In this document: positions 1 to 11,954 of the stretch, one piece after another
Numbering within the stretch: position 1 is the stretch's first letter
How the letters are laid out: each line of letters begins with the position of its first letter
Assembly (NCBI GenBank): GCA_025667525.1
Contig: CM046875.1
Location: 121,200,340 to 121,264,339, forward strand
Length of the DNA stretch: 64,000 nucleotides
Direction of reading: 5' to 3'
From: Glebionis coronaria
Taxonomy: Eukaryota > Streptophyta > Magnoliopsida > Asterales > Asteraceae
Position numbers and translations under genes: made by a program
Notes under the pieces: model-generated
Seen by the model: only the letters and a program-made list of their open reading frames with translations
What the model was told of the DNA's origin: nothing
Database searches by the model: none

Positions 1-2547
1 AAGATACAAATTATTAGTTCACTAAAAGCATCAGGTTTATAATTTTTTTTTGAACTGAAGCATCAGGTTTATTTAAGTAAACACATTTTTAGTGTTCACC
101 CTTAAGACGAAATACATGGACATTGTGGCAGACATGTTCGATTTACATGCAGTGACATAAGTATATAGCAGTAGTCACAAATCCTTCTGCTCCAAAAGGG
201 TTGTTTGGATGCTGTTACAACAGTAACCAAACACCCATTCTGCTGCCTAATGTCCATGTTTACCATACTCTTTGCTGGTATGTGCTGTGTATGGGATTTG
301 TTATCGAAAATACTCTTGAGCTTTCTAATATAGTCGCAAAAAGGGATAAAGATGATTCAAGGTATCATATGATAAGTTACTATCATATGATAAGTTACTA
401 TCATAAGTTAAAACAGCTCTCAATACCAACAACCATCTACCGGACAAATGTAGTTTCTGAATCTATGCTACTATTTGGTGTACCATTATGATGGCAGTGT
501 CACTACGCAACTATTAAGGATATACTTGGAAATCCTTATATATACTAAAATCCTGAAAAGAATTTTGTGTACATATCCTTGAGGAACGACTTGATGAGAT
601 AGCACAATAGCCTATATGCTCTTGGAATAGGAGGAAACGGACAAACTTAAAAAACGTGTTACTTTTAAACTGGGAGGAGCCTGTGATAGGGTCCGACAAA
701 TTTGGGATATGTATAGACTATGAAGAGTAATCAGAAATAGCCATGTTTACTCTTAAACCGTTGTCTTCTATCTTTTGACATTATGTATTATTATGTATTA
801 TTTATGACTCCATCACACCCACTTACAAAGCTATGGAGGCGTTATGCAGCTAATGGAACCACTGTCCTGTTTCACTTGGCGCTCAGTACCAAGAGCATGT
901 TGAGACACCAAAGGTTACCTCAACAGTTGAGTACTTCTTTAAGATGTGCATTGAAGGGAATAGGTTTCGACCCACTGTAAGTTTATTGCTTCATTGTTTT
1001 GACGACTGAGAATATGAAATGGGTTTCGTAATCAGAATGGTGAATGCTTAAGCATGTTTATATAATATTACCATACCAGAATAAATTGATAACTATTAGA
1101 GAAAAGTGAATATAAGGTTCTTATGCATGTATCGTGAAACCCTTTTAAACTACATCGTTTTAGTTAAATGCCCTACAAAACTACGTAATACTTGAATTTA
1201 TTTTAATTTTATTCAACCTTAATATTTTGTTTGTCTATTAATCATTTCCTCGGATAAAACCTCTCCAAAGCGAATACATATTTCATACAGGTGAAAGTGG
1301 CAATTGAAGTTGTAATCAACATGAAAGATAAGCAAGATGTATAGCATAATTATAAACTGGTTGGTCTTTAAATACTCCATGTAATTAAATTGAATCAGAA
1401 CTAAAAACTTGTAAATTAAGTACAGGTCCATGCTAACAATAAACTGTTTATATAAAGCTGATTCTATTATCTGTTACTGGTGATGTTTCTTTTTACCCTT
1501 TAGGACATAAGTGGCGTCGTTCCGAATATAGTGGTTTCGGCCATAAAAAGATCCCTTCAGCAACATATCGGAACTACAACAGCTGATGTGCTCATTGAAT
1601 GATGTTTTTTCTTCTTCCTACTTTGTCTAATTCAGGCATTAATCTTTTCCTTCTGCTGGACAAAAGCGAAAGCGTTCGGCAGTCTTACAGATCTCGGGCT
1701 GAAGGTGAATAGAAGTTTGGCGTTTACAGTGTTGAGTTTTATTATCTTTTGATATGTTTACACGTTTTACCAAGTAGGGGAATGACTCACGGTGACTAGG
1801 TAAAAGCCACGTCTTAAATTTAAAAATGAGTCATGCTCATCAAGTTAATTAAATGACATCAAAAATTGATAAGAGAAGTTCCAGTAAGCATGAGGTGGTA
1901 TCTTTTCATGAAGCTACTCTTTGCCCATACTTTCTCGGATTTTCTAACCTATGCCACACGCTCCTTCACCTAAACACACTTGGGTGATCGTTTTGCAGTC
2001 ATAATCTGCAAACATTACAGAAAGTATGTGCATTGTTTATGAAAAAGATTTATCAATTTTTTAAACCGGACTGAGGATCCTACCTTATTGTAGATAAAAG
2101 AAATTCCTTTTCATTTTTATTGTCTATTTCTTCATTTATCTACCATTTTTTCGCGAGATGTCAGTGATTAATCTTTTCCAGATTCGTATGACATTATTTA
2201 TTTTATAAATTGAGTTTAAATCCGGACTTTTTAACTTAAGTTATGTGGTGGATGTGGTAATCTAATAAAATGATATATACCGGTACACTTGTATGATATG
2301 TTTGCTCAAACAAGACCTGTGGTGTTGTTTAATTTTCGTGAGACTCCTATTAAGGCAGTCACTTAAGATTTAGATGTTGATACGATATACGTGGGAATGG
2401 GTCTGGTGATCTTGCATATGTCGACAATACGTATATGTACTTTTCTTTTAGAATGTGTGACTTCTGTTGTCTGCAACTGGTTTTGAGGTTGGAGTTATTA
2501 ATTTTATTTGTTGAATTCATGAAGGGAAACTATTGGGATGCTTTTTG
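1..2547. other. No recognisable gene; weak exon-like pieces
   Basis: AT-rich sequence without a long reading frame. Two short stretches look like decayed exons of unidentified genes. Around 886-977 one frame reads EHVETPKVTSTVEYFFKM and stops at a consensus splice donor (GTAAGT, about 977). Around 1504-1602, after a pyrimidine-rich acceptor ending in TTTAG, one frame reads DISGVVPNIVVSAIKRSLQQ. I could not place either in a family. A short direct repeat of a TATCATATGATAAGTTAC unit lies near 362-405. The stretch fits the captured-fragment character of the rest of 1-15504. Confidence 0.4.
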
Positions 2548-2900
2548 GGGAAATGCTATGGAAGTATTAGATCGATAGCTAGGCACCCAGATCTCCCAGT
2601 CTTAGCCTCTTGTGGTGAGTTTTTTCTTACATATTTTGTTTAGGATCATTGGTCTATTGCATACATGTAGATATACATTGTTTTAAAATCATTTAGAGCT
2701 TCTTTTCTGGTTTGAGATTCTTATTGTACACATATTTTAAATATTGAAGGTTGTTATAGGTATAAGTATCTTTTTTAAGTTGTTTTTCCTTTTCGCAATA
2801 TAGACATGATTATGTTTCTTCTTTAATGCAGGACTCGACAGCAATTTACGAATCTGGTTGCCCACAGATGGCGACAAAAACGCAAACATAAAAACCGCAA
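2548..2900 (+). pseudogene. WD40-repeat protein fragment (WDR74/NSA1-like), two exons
   Basis: A coding stretch at 2548-2614 reads GKCYGSIRSIARHPDLPV and then LASC. It ends at a good splice donor (GTGAGT, 2615). After an intron with an acceptor CAG at 2829-2831, the frame continues as GLDSNLRIW. Joined across the intron, this is the GH-to-WD part of a WD40 blade: His-Pro, then Ala-Ser-Cys-Gly, then a terminal Ile-Trp. From memory the GSIRSIxxHPxLPVxASCGLDS pattern is closest to plant WDR74/NSA1-type ribosome-biogenesis proteins, but other WD40 families (DCAF8-like) cannot be excluded. Only about 30 residues are recognisable; there is no start codon or full propeller, and downstream sequence runs into unrelated A-rich DNA. 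The retained intron shows DNA-level capture or decay, not a processed copy. Confidence 0.55.
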
Positions 2901-3087
2901 AAAAAAGTACATGCAAGGTGTGATAAAACACGTGTTAAGCACAAAAGGTACCCCCTCTAGAACAGACTCATTCAGATTTACGTTATTAGCCTTCTAGATG
3001 AAAACAAAAAAAAGTGTAGCACCTGGGTCATTTGAAACACATTGGGGCATATTCGAGTATGATGGTAATGTATAGTTACTATGACAG

Positions 3088-4275
3088 GGATTTTATGCAA
3101 CACTGACAGAAACTTTGGACTGTGGTAGAAGGGTTGATCAGTTTAAGGAAATGGAACCAAATCTCCACCCGGAAGTAAAAGAAGCTTTAAAGTGGTTGTG
3201 TTAAGATCCAAAGACCACAGCTATTGTCCTAAGTGGATGTCATCATTCCGTTCTTGATAAGGTAGTCTCATTCTCTATAGTATGTCAGTGTTCACTCTAC
3301 GAGTTCCGTATTAGTATCACATCATTGACATATAAAATTTTGTTGAGTATACAAAACTTTGGAGAATTCAATATTGGCTTGGTGCAGAACATGGTGTGTT
3401 TTTAAGAACACCTAATAAGAAATGGATCAGAAACTTACCAGAAGTATAAATGGCTTGGGTTAAGGTATTGTCTATCCATCCATATTTAATTACATCTTTG
3501 CTGTTCATACTATGGAGTATTGTAATTCTGTTGACATTTTGTTATTGTAGAGGTAGTGTAGAGATTACAATCTCGAACCATTTACTTATCAATGGGTCAA
3601 TTTAGATTATATTTTATCTCTGACGGGTCAAACAATAATTGGAAAAGTATCAACTCAAAAGGTAATGGGTGAAACAGATAAAAGTATTCTAAAATGTACC
3701 CTGCCTTTTGTTATTTATAATATTTATACTATTATCGAAAGTAATATTCTTTTACACTGATGACAAAATAAGTATAATTGATTCAAAGAAACTTGAAAAA
3801 AGTTTTCCATGTTAACAAGCAAGACCCATACGGCCATACAAAAACTTCCTGTTTCACCTGTTCCCGCCGGATTTGCCACCTTTAGTGCATACCCTTATTG
3901 GGAATTACAGATTTGCTACTAACCAAACTTGAGTTAACATGATGACGATTTCAGCATGTCTTTGTGTATTTCACTGTAAGAACACCGATCTACCTTTGAG
4001 CTTCGTGAGACGTCTTTAGTTTGGAATTTTAAGCATACAAGTTGCCATCGTGCCGATTATTTATAGTTTTTTCTACACATTTGTTAATTCATTTTCCACA
4101 TTATAACGACACAATGGACACAACAGATATCGAGTTTGGGAGGCTTCAAGCCAAGGATATGTTGCAGTACCTATGCACTGAACCCGTATCAAATGCATCA
4201 GTGGAAGTTGTTCAAGGTGGTCGATCCATTGAGGTTCGTGCAAATGGAGTTACCAAGGTTCATCGTTTTTTTTAG
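3088..4275 (+). pseudogene. TPS1: Trehalose-6-phosphate synthase (class I, TPS1-like) C-terminal fragment
   Basis: Three exon-like blocks follow the order of the phosphatase-like C-terminal half of plant TPS1, the enzyme that makes trehalose-6-phosphate from UDP-glucose and glucose-6-phosphate. Block 1 (3088-3261) reads GFYATLTETLDCGRR, then DQFKEMEPNLHPEVKEAL and AIVLSGCHHSVLDK; it has an in-frame stop at the residue before DPKTT. Block 2 (about 3355-3467) reads NFGEFN and then, after a one-base frame change, WLGAEHGVFLRTPNKKW, with another stop. Block 3 (about 4110-4260) reads DIEFGRLQAKDMLQYL and SNASVEVVQGGRSIEVRA, then GVTK. Spacer sequences between blocks behave as introns. The GRRxDQxKEM wording and intron-rich layout favour class I TPS1 over class II TPS5-11. 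The glycosyltransferase half is absent, so this is a broken fragment. Confidence 0.75.
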
Positions 4276-4699
4276 ATGACACTATGGGTGGGTTGGCCAC
4301 GACTCAAAATGGGTAATTTTTAACGATTGAAACAGGTCAGGTCTATTTGACAAAAAACAAGGCAATCTCCAAAAGCTAAAAACCCTTAGGTGCTGAGGTA
4401 TTTGCTCTTGGGCTCGACACCTTATATCGGTTTCAATATCAGTTCCTTATTTAGAAGTCTACAACATACACAGTTAAGAAAAAGTTTTAAATGGTTTTGG
4501 CATTGCATTTTGGTAGAAAGTTTCTTATTATTACGCTTGCAAAACCCAGATAATTAGACACAAATGTGTGGCCCAAGTATTTCACAAAATAGCTATCTTT
4601 AAATTGTCGTAAGTTTTTTGTTTTTCATATATACCTCTTTATATAAGTTGTTATACTTCCTGATGTTGGCAGCTCGTGAGACAATCTTGGTATCCAAAT

Positions 4700-4800
4700 G
4701 CTGAACTTCTGTGGCGTATTTCAAAACTTTTCGGCTTATATAAGCTCATTATGTCATAATAAGCGTATATAAGCCAAAACTTTTCACAGTAAGCCACAAA
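4700..4800. repeat. Imperfect inverted repeat
   Basis: GGCTTATATAAGC at about 4733 and GCGTATATAAGCC at about 4763 face each other around a TCATTATGTCATAATA centre, giving a hairpin of roughly 45 bp. A related GGCTTATATGAGCTCATTAT sequence occurs near 7231. The stretch could be a remnant of a small foldback or MITE family; no target duplication was found. Confidence 0.4.
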
Positions 4801-4909
4801 AGGTAGCATTTTGGACTCTGTCTGAATTGACTCGGTCTTTGTTGAAGTTGAGCCATTGGAGTTCGAGTCTATATTTTCGGATATTACTTATAAAATCCTT
4901 ACTGTAAAT

Positions 4910-5074
4910 CAGTGGCGATCTAGGATTTCAACGGAGGGTATGCACTTTTCTTCGAGTACTTTCCAAGGGTATGCACTTCGTGTATATGATTAAAAAAATT
5001 AAAAATTAACACTAGCCCGTCGAAACGGAGGGTATGCACGTGCATACCCGTGCTATGAGCTAGGTCCGCCCCTG
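4910..5074. mobile_element. hAT-superfamily MITE, 165 bp, with 8-bp target duplication
   Basis: The element starts CAGTGGCGATCTAGG and ends CTAGGTCCGCCCCTG, so its termini are imperfect inverted repeats of the CAGxGGCG type. It is flanked by perfect 8-bp direct repeats CTGTAAAT (4902-4909 and 5075-5082), the target duplication length of hAT transposons. It contains no coding capacity. Inside lies a perfect 20-bp palindrome (5030-5049) and two further copies of GGGTATGCAC. Both ends and both duplications are directly visible, so the boundary call is strong; assignment to hAT rests on the 8-bp duplication and the terminal CAG/CTG. Confidence 0.85.
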
Positions 5075-5082
5075 CTGTAAAT

Positions 5083-5690
5083 TATATGCTATCATTAAAC
5101 TGTATATTGTTCTTGATGTCCACATAATATATATAGCATTGATATGATGTTTTCAGGAGAACATAATGACCTTTGTCTCAGAGGCAGCTGGTGAGGAGGC
5201 TCATGTGCTATATGTGTGTACAAGGGGATAAGGGCTCATATCGGTGTCTTATGTAAACATATGCATGTTCGAGGTATAGCCTATACAGATGGTCCACGAT
5301 GTACACATGATATATTGATATGTGTAATGTTGAAAAACTTGCGAACTTGTGACTTCGAACATGCCATGATAAAGTAAAACCATGAAATAAAGAAAGTACC
5401 TCATCATTCTTGACATATGGTTCAAACCCCACAATGTCCTTGATTCCGCCGCATATCTCAAGTAGAGAAATCCAACCTACAAAAACAAATGAGACACTTT
5501 AATACGTGCATCTAAATATCTTCCTTAACCATACGCAACCATTTAGTATATGACAAATATAGTTGCGCATCATGCATGATCGAAAAGAGTGGGGAGTCGA
5601 AAGCTACGTTTAAGAAAAGAAAATAATAAAAAAGCAAGACCTTTGTAAAAGGAAATGAGAAAAAGGAAGTGATGTTGTTTGACCTTTACA
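5083..5690. other. Non-coding spacer with one exon-like piece
   Basis: Just downstream of the MITE, 5158-5214 follows an acceptor-like TTTTCAG and reads ENIMTFVSEAAGEEAHVL in one frame; I do not recognise it. The rest carries no convincing reading frame. Confidence 0.35.
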
Positions 5691-5698
5691 TGACTTAT

Positions 5699-6630
5699 CC
5701 CCCCCGTTTGGTACACTGTAATCAGATATAATTGTATTTTGATTATATTAAATATACTGTTTTGTTCACATAATGAAAATAACTACAATTCGTTTTACAT
5801 TGTGTAGTTTGTTTAGTTTGCGTTTTAGTTGTAATTTACACATTACAATTACATCTATGGATGGAATTCATATTACATAAGAAGTTAAATAGATAGTTTT
5901 GAATTACGTTTATTATATTTATACTTTAAAATATCAGTATTTATAAATAATACAATAATTATAAAATAATAATAATAATTATTGTTATTACTATTTTTAT
6001 TATTATAAAAAATAGTTATTATTATTAAAATCATTATTATTAATTATTAATAAAATAATTAATATAAAAAATACAAAATAATATAAATATTATTTTTTTA
6101 TAACTTATTTATTAAAAAAATTATAATAAATAAAATGATCATTTTTATTGTTATTATCTATTATACTATTTACATATTAAATAATAATAATAATAATAGT
6201 AAAATAATAATCATTAAAAATATTCTTATTACTATTTTTTAATTAAATATTACTAATAATATTATTAAATATTATAATAATATTTTATTATTATTATTAT
6301 TTAATTATTTATTATTAGTATTATTTATTAGATTTTTATTTTTAATTATTATATGTTTATTTTTTTAAATATTAACATTTTATTTTAATTTATTGTTTTA
6401 TTAATATTATTATTATTTATTATTATTATTCTAAATCTTTAAAAATAAACTGAATTACATTACGTTGGCAACAACCAAACACAATGATTGAATATATATC
6501 ATTTATAATTCTAACACATTATAATTACAACACATTACATATCTTCTAATTACAATTCATTCAAATTATAATTTCTTTCACTAATTACAATTCCTTTCAA
6601 AACATATTGTGAACCAAACGCATCCTAAGG
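5699..6630. mobile_element. Probable large Tourist-like MITE with an AT-only core
   Basis: The left end (CCCCCCGTTTGGTACACTGTAAT) and the reverse complement of the right end (GGATGCGTTTGGTTCACAATAT) resemble each other around GTTTGGT-CAC. The GTTTGG ending is common in PIF/Harbinger-type MITEs. About 5890-6450 is almost purely A and T, built from ATTATT/TAATAA runs. I could not confirm a 3-bp TTA/TAA target duplication in the same orientation, so the superfamily is tentative. Confidence 0.45.
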
Positions 6631-6639
6631 CTTCACATT

Positions 6640-8302
6640 CTCACAAATTCCTATGAATATTCACAATCTAATAGAAACAACATCAACATTGCTTATAAAT
6701 TTTAACCTTTACAATTACTTCAACTATAACGAAACCCTTTGTTACGCGCTACGTAAAGCACAAATACATATTACACTCCTTAAAACAAAGCAAAAATATA
6801 ATTATCAAGCATAACACACCTAACGGAGCCGACAAACAAGTAAAACACTCAAAAGCAATATTTAATCCACCAATGATTCATCAAAAACTAACATAAACCA
6901 CATCAAAATCTCCAATACCCAAAATATACAACTATCATAATGCCATGTGAATTATAAAACTAACTTAGCCAATAAAGTTTAAACTCTATGAAAAATTATA
7001 TTTTTTCACACAACCCTTTGTAACGTGCTACAACGATACGAATTGCACTTCACAACATTAAACAAAATACATTATTATCAACCAAAAAATAAGTAACACA
7101 TGGGCAAATAACTAAAATACTGAAAAAACAATATTTAAACCGAAAATTTATATAACCAACTTATGGCCTATTTAATTTTGTGCTTATGTTTCGAAAGCTC
7201 AACTTTTCTGGATTATTTAAAAAAAAATCGGCTTATATGAGCTCATTATGGCATAAACCAAATTGGTTTAACACCGATTTTGTAAGAAAGGAATGTCATT
7301 GTCAATCTGTAATATATCCTATAAATACCTGAATTCTAAAAAGTTTGAAACTTATTAAAACTACAGATAATTTATTTTGAAATCAATTACGCAGAGTTCG
7401 CCAATCTATCGGAATCTGTTTTCAAATCATAAATTAATTTGCATTAAGTTAAACCGGTATCCCAGTTGACTAAAATTGAAAGGATATGGGCAGGATCAGT
7501 GAAAATACCGATTCAGTAAAATACATATTAAAACCGAACCAATCCGGTTAAAATGGCTAAAACCTAACAGATGCGCTTAAAACATGTTAACCGAAGCAAT
7601 CCAGTTAACATCTGAATCATTGAATTCAAACCGGTTGGTTGACCGGTTGACTAAAATTGTAGCGGTTTAAAAACTGATACGATTTTGAAACGAAAATCGG
7701 TTTGCTCACCTACAGATACGACTGCATACATTTTTACAACTAAATATTCACATGGGATAAAACACACCTATTAGATGACCAAACACAAAAAATAACCAAA
7801 AAACACCATTTTCTTTCCTTTAAACAAAAATGAGATCCACTAACGGATACACAAACGTACTTTTAGAAACAGATTAAAAACCAAACACATTACTTGGCTG
7901 TATTTAAAAAAAACCAATATCAGTACAACGAAAGATTAGCATAGAATAAACAAGTCCGGTAGGTGGGTCAAACCTAAAAAAGATTAAAGATTAGTTTCGT
8001 TTAAGTTTTCTTTTAACAAAAACATATCGCACTGCCAATAGATATAACTAATACACAAACGTACTTTTAAGAAATATTTATAAAACAAACCACCCATTAT
8101 ATTACTCGGACTTTTTAAAAATTTTAAATATTAAGAATTTTCTATTTAAAATTCGGACTGAATTATTTTTAAAAAACTATCTTTAACATACACTTAACAT
8201 TATTTTTACGTAAAATATAACTAAAATATACTAAAGGCTTAATTAAAAATTCAATAAACTAAAAACGCATAAATCATAAATTCTCCGGAACAACAATAAA
8301 AA
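6640..8302. other. Non-coding body leading to the first Helitron 3' end
   Basis: No gene is recognisable. The segment has two loosely repeated passages around ACCCTTTGTTACGCGCTACG (about 6736) and ACCCTTTGTAACGTGCTAC (about 7013). Towards its right end it shares short blocks (AAACAAGTC, ACACAAACGTACTTT, ACGACCCCGCCC) with the sequence preceding the second Helitron terminus at 15471. That is what two members of one Helitron family would show. Confidence 0.4.
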
Positions 8303-8335
8303 CGACCCCGCCCGTTGGGCGGGTTATGACGCTAG
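8303..8335 (+). mobile_element. Helitron 3' terminus (copy 1)
   Basis: A perfect hairpin, CCCGCCC (8307-8313) - GTT - GGGCGGG (8317-8323), is followed 8 bases later by CTAG (8332-8335) and then T. A short GC-rich hairpin about 10 bases before CTRR, with insertion 5' of a T, is the diagnostic 3' end of rolling-circle Helitrons. The same 33-base block, with one substitution, recurs at 15471-15504. The 5' (TC) end was not located, so the left boundary is unknown. No Rep/helicase gene is visible, so the element is non-autonomous. Confidence 0.75.
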
Positions 8336-8606
8336 TATTATATATAGGTATAAAAATGATTTGATACCACACTTTTTAATCCAGTCACATCCCAATCACA
8401 TCTTTTAACCAATAGCATTTGAGATTTTCCTAAAAAATCTCAAAACTTTCGTCACTTTTTCCTAAAAAAACTCTAAAATTTTCGGAATTTGGCCAAAATC
8501 ACGTTTTCCAAACGCTAATTTTTTTTAACGCATTCTTTTATACGGGGTCGCTCAATACCCTCCTTTTTTTTCTCAAACCCTAATCTCACAAAATGCCTCT
8601 CTTGCT

Positions 8607-8976
8607 ACCCCATTTTTTTTCAATCCTTGATCAACGACACACACCCATCCTAGAAAAACATAGAGTTTCATGAAACCCTAAATTCTATCTTCATTATTCA
8701 TATTAATCATACCCCATTTTTTCAATCCTTGATCCACGACACACATCCATCCTAAAAAAACACAGAGTTTCATCCAAAAACCCTAAATTCTATCTTAATT
8801 ATTCATGTTAATCATAAACCTTAATAAAGATCTTCTTTTCGGTATCATCATTGATTTGGTGTGTTATCAGCTTCACAAGGTAAACCTTAATTATTCATGT
8901 TAATCATAAACCTTAATAAAGATCTTCTTTTCGGTATCATCATTGATTTGGTGTGTTATCAGCTTCACAAGGTAAA
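8607..8976. repeat. Two overlapping tandem duplications
   Basis: A unit of about 104 bp beginning ACCCCATTTTTT occurs at 8607 and again at 8711; both contain CAATCCTTGATC, then GAGTTTCAT and CCCTAAATTCTATCTT. From within its second copy a 92-bp unit (CTTAATTATTCATG to TTCACAAGGTAAA) is duplicated exactly, at 8794-8885 and 8886-8976. No gene is associated. The duplications lie just downstream of the first Helitron terminus. Confidence 0.75.
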
Positions 8977-11321
8977 TCTTAACACTATCGTATTCATAAA
9001 CCCAGCGAAACAACACGAAATAAATACCAAAATATCAAAGCGGATGTCCAGGTAAAAAAAACAATTGATTTTTATATGTTGTTTGTATTCTAATTTTATT
9101 GTATGTTATAAAGTTCTGGCACATTAATTGATTCAGATTATCATAGGGTCATACCGTCATAAGACCATTGGCAGCCCCTCATTGGTCCATGGTAAGATTT
9201 ACTATTGTTTTAGAGTCCTATAGTCCTATAGGATTATGTTTTCTCAATATACAGGTACATCTCATTACTTTTAGCCCTAATCTTATTACTCCTCCAAATA
9301 CAGGTTTACATCTCATGAACAGATTAGTAAAGCATTTAGAATTACTCCCAGGTTAATAGCACAAGAGATGGATGATCTTCTACCTGTTGCTATTTCTTAA
9401 ACTCATTACGACATCAGTTCTTTGCGGTTACTTTACTTTCATGACGATGTAGAGCTAGAGTTAGAATCAAAGTCAAAGTGGATCAATTGACTGCTAGAAC
9501 ATGTTTATCAGTATTATTAACCTACGATCCAAGTCAAGAAGGATCATGCCATCAACCACTTGATTTATGCCGATGTATTTTGGTTAGATACTGGATGATT
9601 CAGTCATTTAGGAACTAGATGCGATGCGAGGGAGAATTGAAGAAGAAGGAATAAGAAACGTTTAACAAGGTAATGGTTTATTTGTAATATTTATGGGTTT
9701 GGAATTTCCTTTTAACACTGATGCAGACTCAAGACGTTGGTAGCAGGCAGAGGCAAATTACAATATGTCTAACTTTTGCCCTATATAAGCTCAGGAAATA
9801 CAATAGATGGGATACGTTATGTTAACTTTTTGGATGTTACACATACAACAAGAAAGTAGCAGGCAGAGGCGGATACTCTTCATGGTTAAACTTATGGTAG
9901 CCTTTCTTCATCGATTTATGATAGGTATTAGTAGAAACACTGGGGCATGTGGTATGAAGTCACAAAAAACATCGAACGCAGTCGGTCGGTCCCCCGAGGT
10001 ACGCATCGTTGTCTATGTACTTGGGCTTGCACGTTCTCAGCTTTGTCTTCTGTTTTCTTGACTGCTAAAAGTATGGTATGCGAGCCTTTGTTCATTATTT
10101 TTTACAGATCCTGGTGTGGGTTCTTGAACAACTGGCATGAGCTCATAGAGACACAATGATCACAACCGATGCTGGCCCAAGGTTAATGGCAGCGCTGGTA
10201 TTTATGTACTTAGGCTTCACCTTTTTTTAACCAAGCATGACCGCCTTTTGTCTGTTGTCAAGGTTTACACTACTTGCATAAGGATGGAATGCCTATTATG
10301 TTCGACATGTCCTCTAACATCACAGATTGTTTTTCCAAAGTTTAATTACTATAGTTGTGGGCGAAAGTATGCGGCCGAAGTTAGGTGGAACACATAGAGT
10401 TTAAGGATTTGTAGGATTATATTAGTTAGAAGAAAATGAGCATTATAGACACCAACTGGTCCATCAACGTATAAGTTTGATCACCTTAGTGATTTTAAGG
10501 TATACATGGCTAAAAGGATAGATGACAAGTATGGTTAGTTATACTAACATCATGTAAGTGTATAAACAATAATCTGATCAGAATGTAATAGAGTATTACT
10601 TATTAGTATTGTTTTCATAAGAGTTCAGGGTGGTAGCTTTTCTGTTTTATATTGATTAGATCTTTGGTGGTATAAATGGGTGTTCGGGGCTGCTGTAAAA
10701 CCAGAGCATTAAAATGATGTTTTGGGAACCTGCCGAATCAACAACACATGCTCAATTTATCTGGATTTTCAGTTCTTGGTTTTTCAACTTATCTGGTTTT
10801 TTGGAATTAATGGTACTGAAGACTCTTTTGGAAGAGTGTTCTTTACTTGAAGATGTTATTGAGTATTTTATGCCTTAGAGGTTCTGATTATAAAGTTTGT
10901 CTTATTTTACTGTTAAGTGTAAAATTACTCCATAGTGAAGTTACTGAATGTATCCAGGTTTGTGTAGGTAAAAAGCTATTTTATGTTCTGTTCGACACCA
11001 AAAAGATAGGAAATCCTTATGAAAGAGGTTTATCAAAAAGTAAGGACATCATTGGCATTAAGTTACTCAATATTGTAGGATTTTAACACCTGGTTACCAA
11101 GACTGAAACTGAAGTATCTATTTATGGTCCTTCTATAGCTGCGACATGTGAAATAATCAAACCAATAAGAATACGTCGATGAACGTCTGGCCGAAAAGAT
11201 GCGGCACTCTCATACTTCTGGTTTGTAGAGATTGATGACCTTAAACAATAGAAAACTACTTAATTTAATCTGGATATATATTTTATTGGAGATACATTTA
11301 CTGTTTTTTGCTCTTCTGCAG
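8977..11321. other. Captured or decayed non-coding sequence
   Basis: Several short open stretches occur with stop codons between them, for example 9301-9400 (RFTSHEQISKAF, then RLIAQEMDDLLPV), 9947-10060 (MWYEVTKNIERS) and 10847-11086. None could be tied to a family. The sequence is less AT-rich than the MITE core and reads like intron-bearing gene debris. Confidence 0.35.
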
Positions 11322-11373
11322 TTGAATTCGATCAAAGTGGAAGCTACCTAGCGATAGGAGGTTCAGATATAAG
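11322..11373 (+). pseudogene. PRP19-like WD40 exon fragment
   Basis: A 52-bp exon between a good acceptor (CTCTTCTGCAG, ending 11321) and donor (GTATGT from 11374) reads EFDQSGSYLAIGGSDIR. This closely resembles the last-but-one WD40 blade of plant PRP19/PUB60, the splicing-complex E3 ubiquitin ligase, where the family reads EFDxSGSYLAxAGSDIR. The following family residues are not found directly downstream. Only one exon is convincing; the U-box and the rest of the propeller are missing. A weak PRP19-linker-like reading (QQVRPALAVVSAL) occurs near 11690 but in the wrong order. Confidence 0.55.
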
Positions 11374-11949
11374 GTATGTCGTTACATACTTTTGTTTGTA
11401 CTAAAGGCTGCAAGTTTAACCCATTACTTACAAAAAATGTCGTTACATACTTTTGTTTGTCTTTCACAAGGTCCCAAGAAATCCAATTCCGTTGAGGAAT
11501 CAAGTATTTCACAAACTCTGTCTGAGACAAGATCAATAGCTGTTTGGGGGAAATGACCATAAACAGATTCTACATTGGACATAGCCATTTCCTTTTCCGA
11601 CATAACCTCCTTCATATCTCGCAAGACCTTTTCCTTAGTGAGTGCAGACCTTATTGGTCTTCAGAGAAAAAGATGTAGATCAAGAGGATAGCAACAGGTA
11701 CGACCAGCCCTTGCAGTCGTGTCCGCCCTATGCACAAATAGTTTTGGTTGAGGAGGGAAATCCTAATTTATAACATTTTCAAGTAGTGGGATGTCTTTTT
11801 CCGCTATGTGTATTGAAGCTACTGACGTCTTGTATTTGTTCTTGGTAACTTATATGCAATAATTCTTTGGCCTAAATCTTTTTTTGAAATTACAATAAAC
11901 ATTAACGAACTGCCATTCATGAGCGGTCTTCTATTGATGACGAAGACAT
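11374..11949. other. Intron-like and unassigned sequence
   Basis: After the PRP19-like exon the sequence contains a short direct repeat (TGTCGTTACATACTTTTGTTTG at about 11378 and 11438, 60 bases apart). No reading frame could be recognised. Confidence 0.4.
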
Positions 11950-11954
11950 GGATC

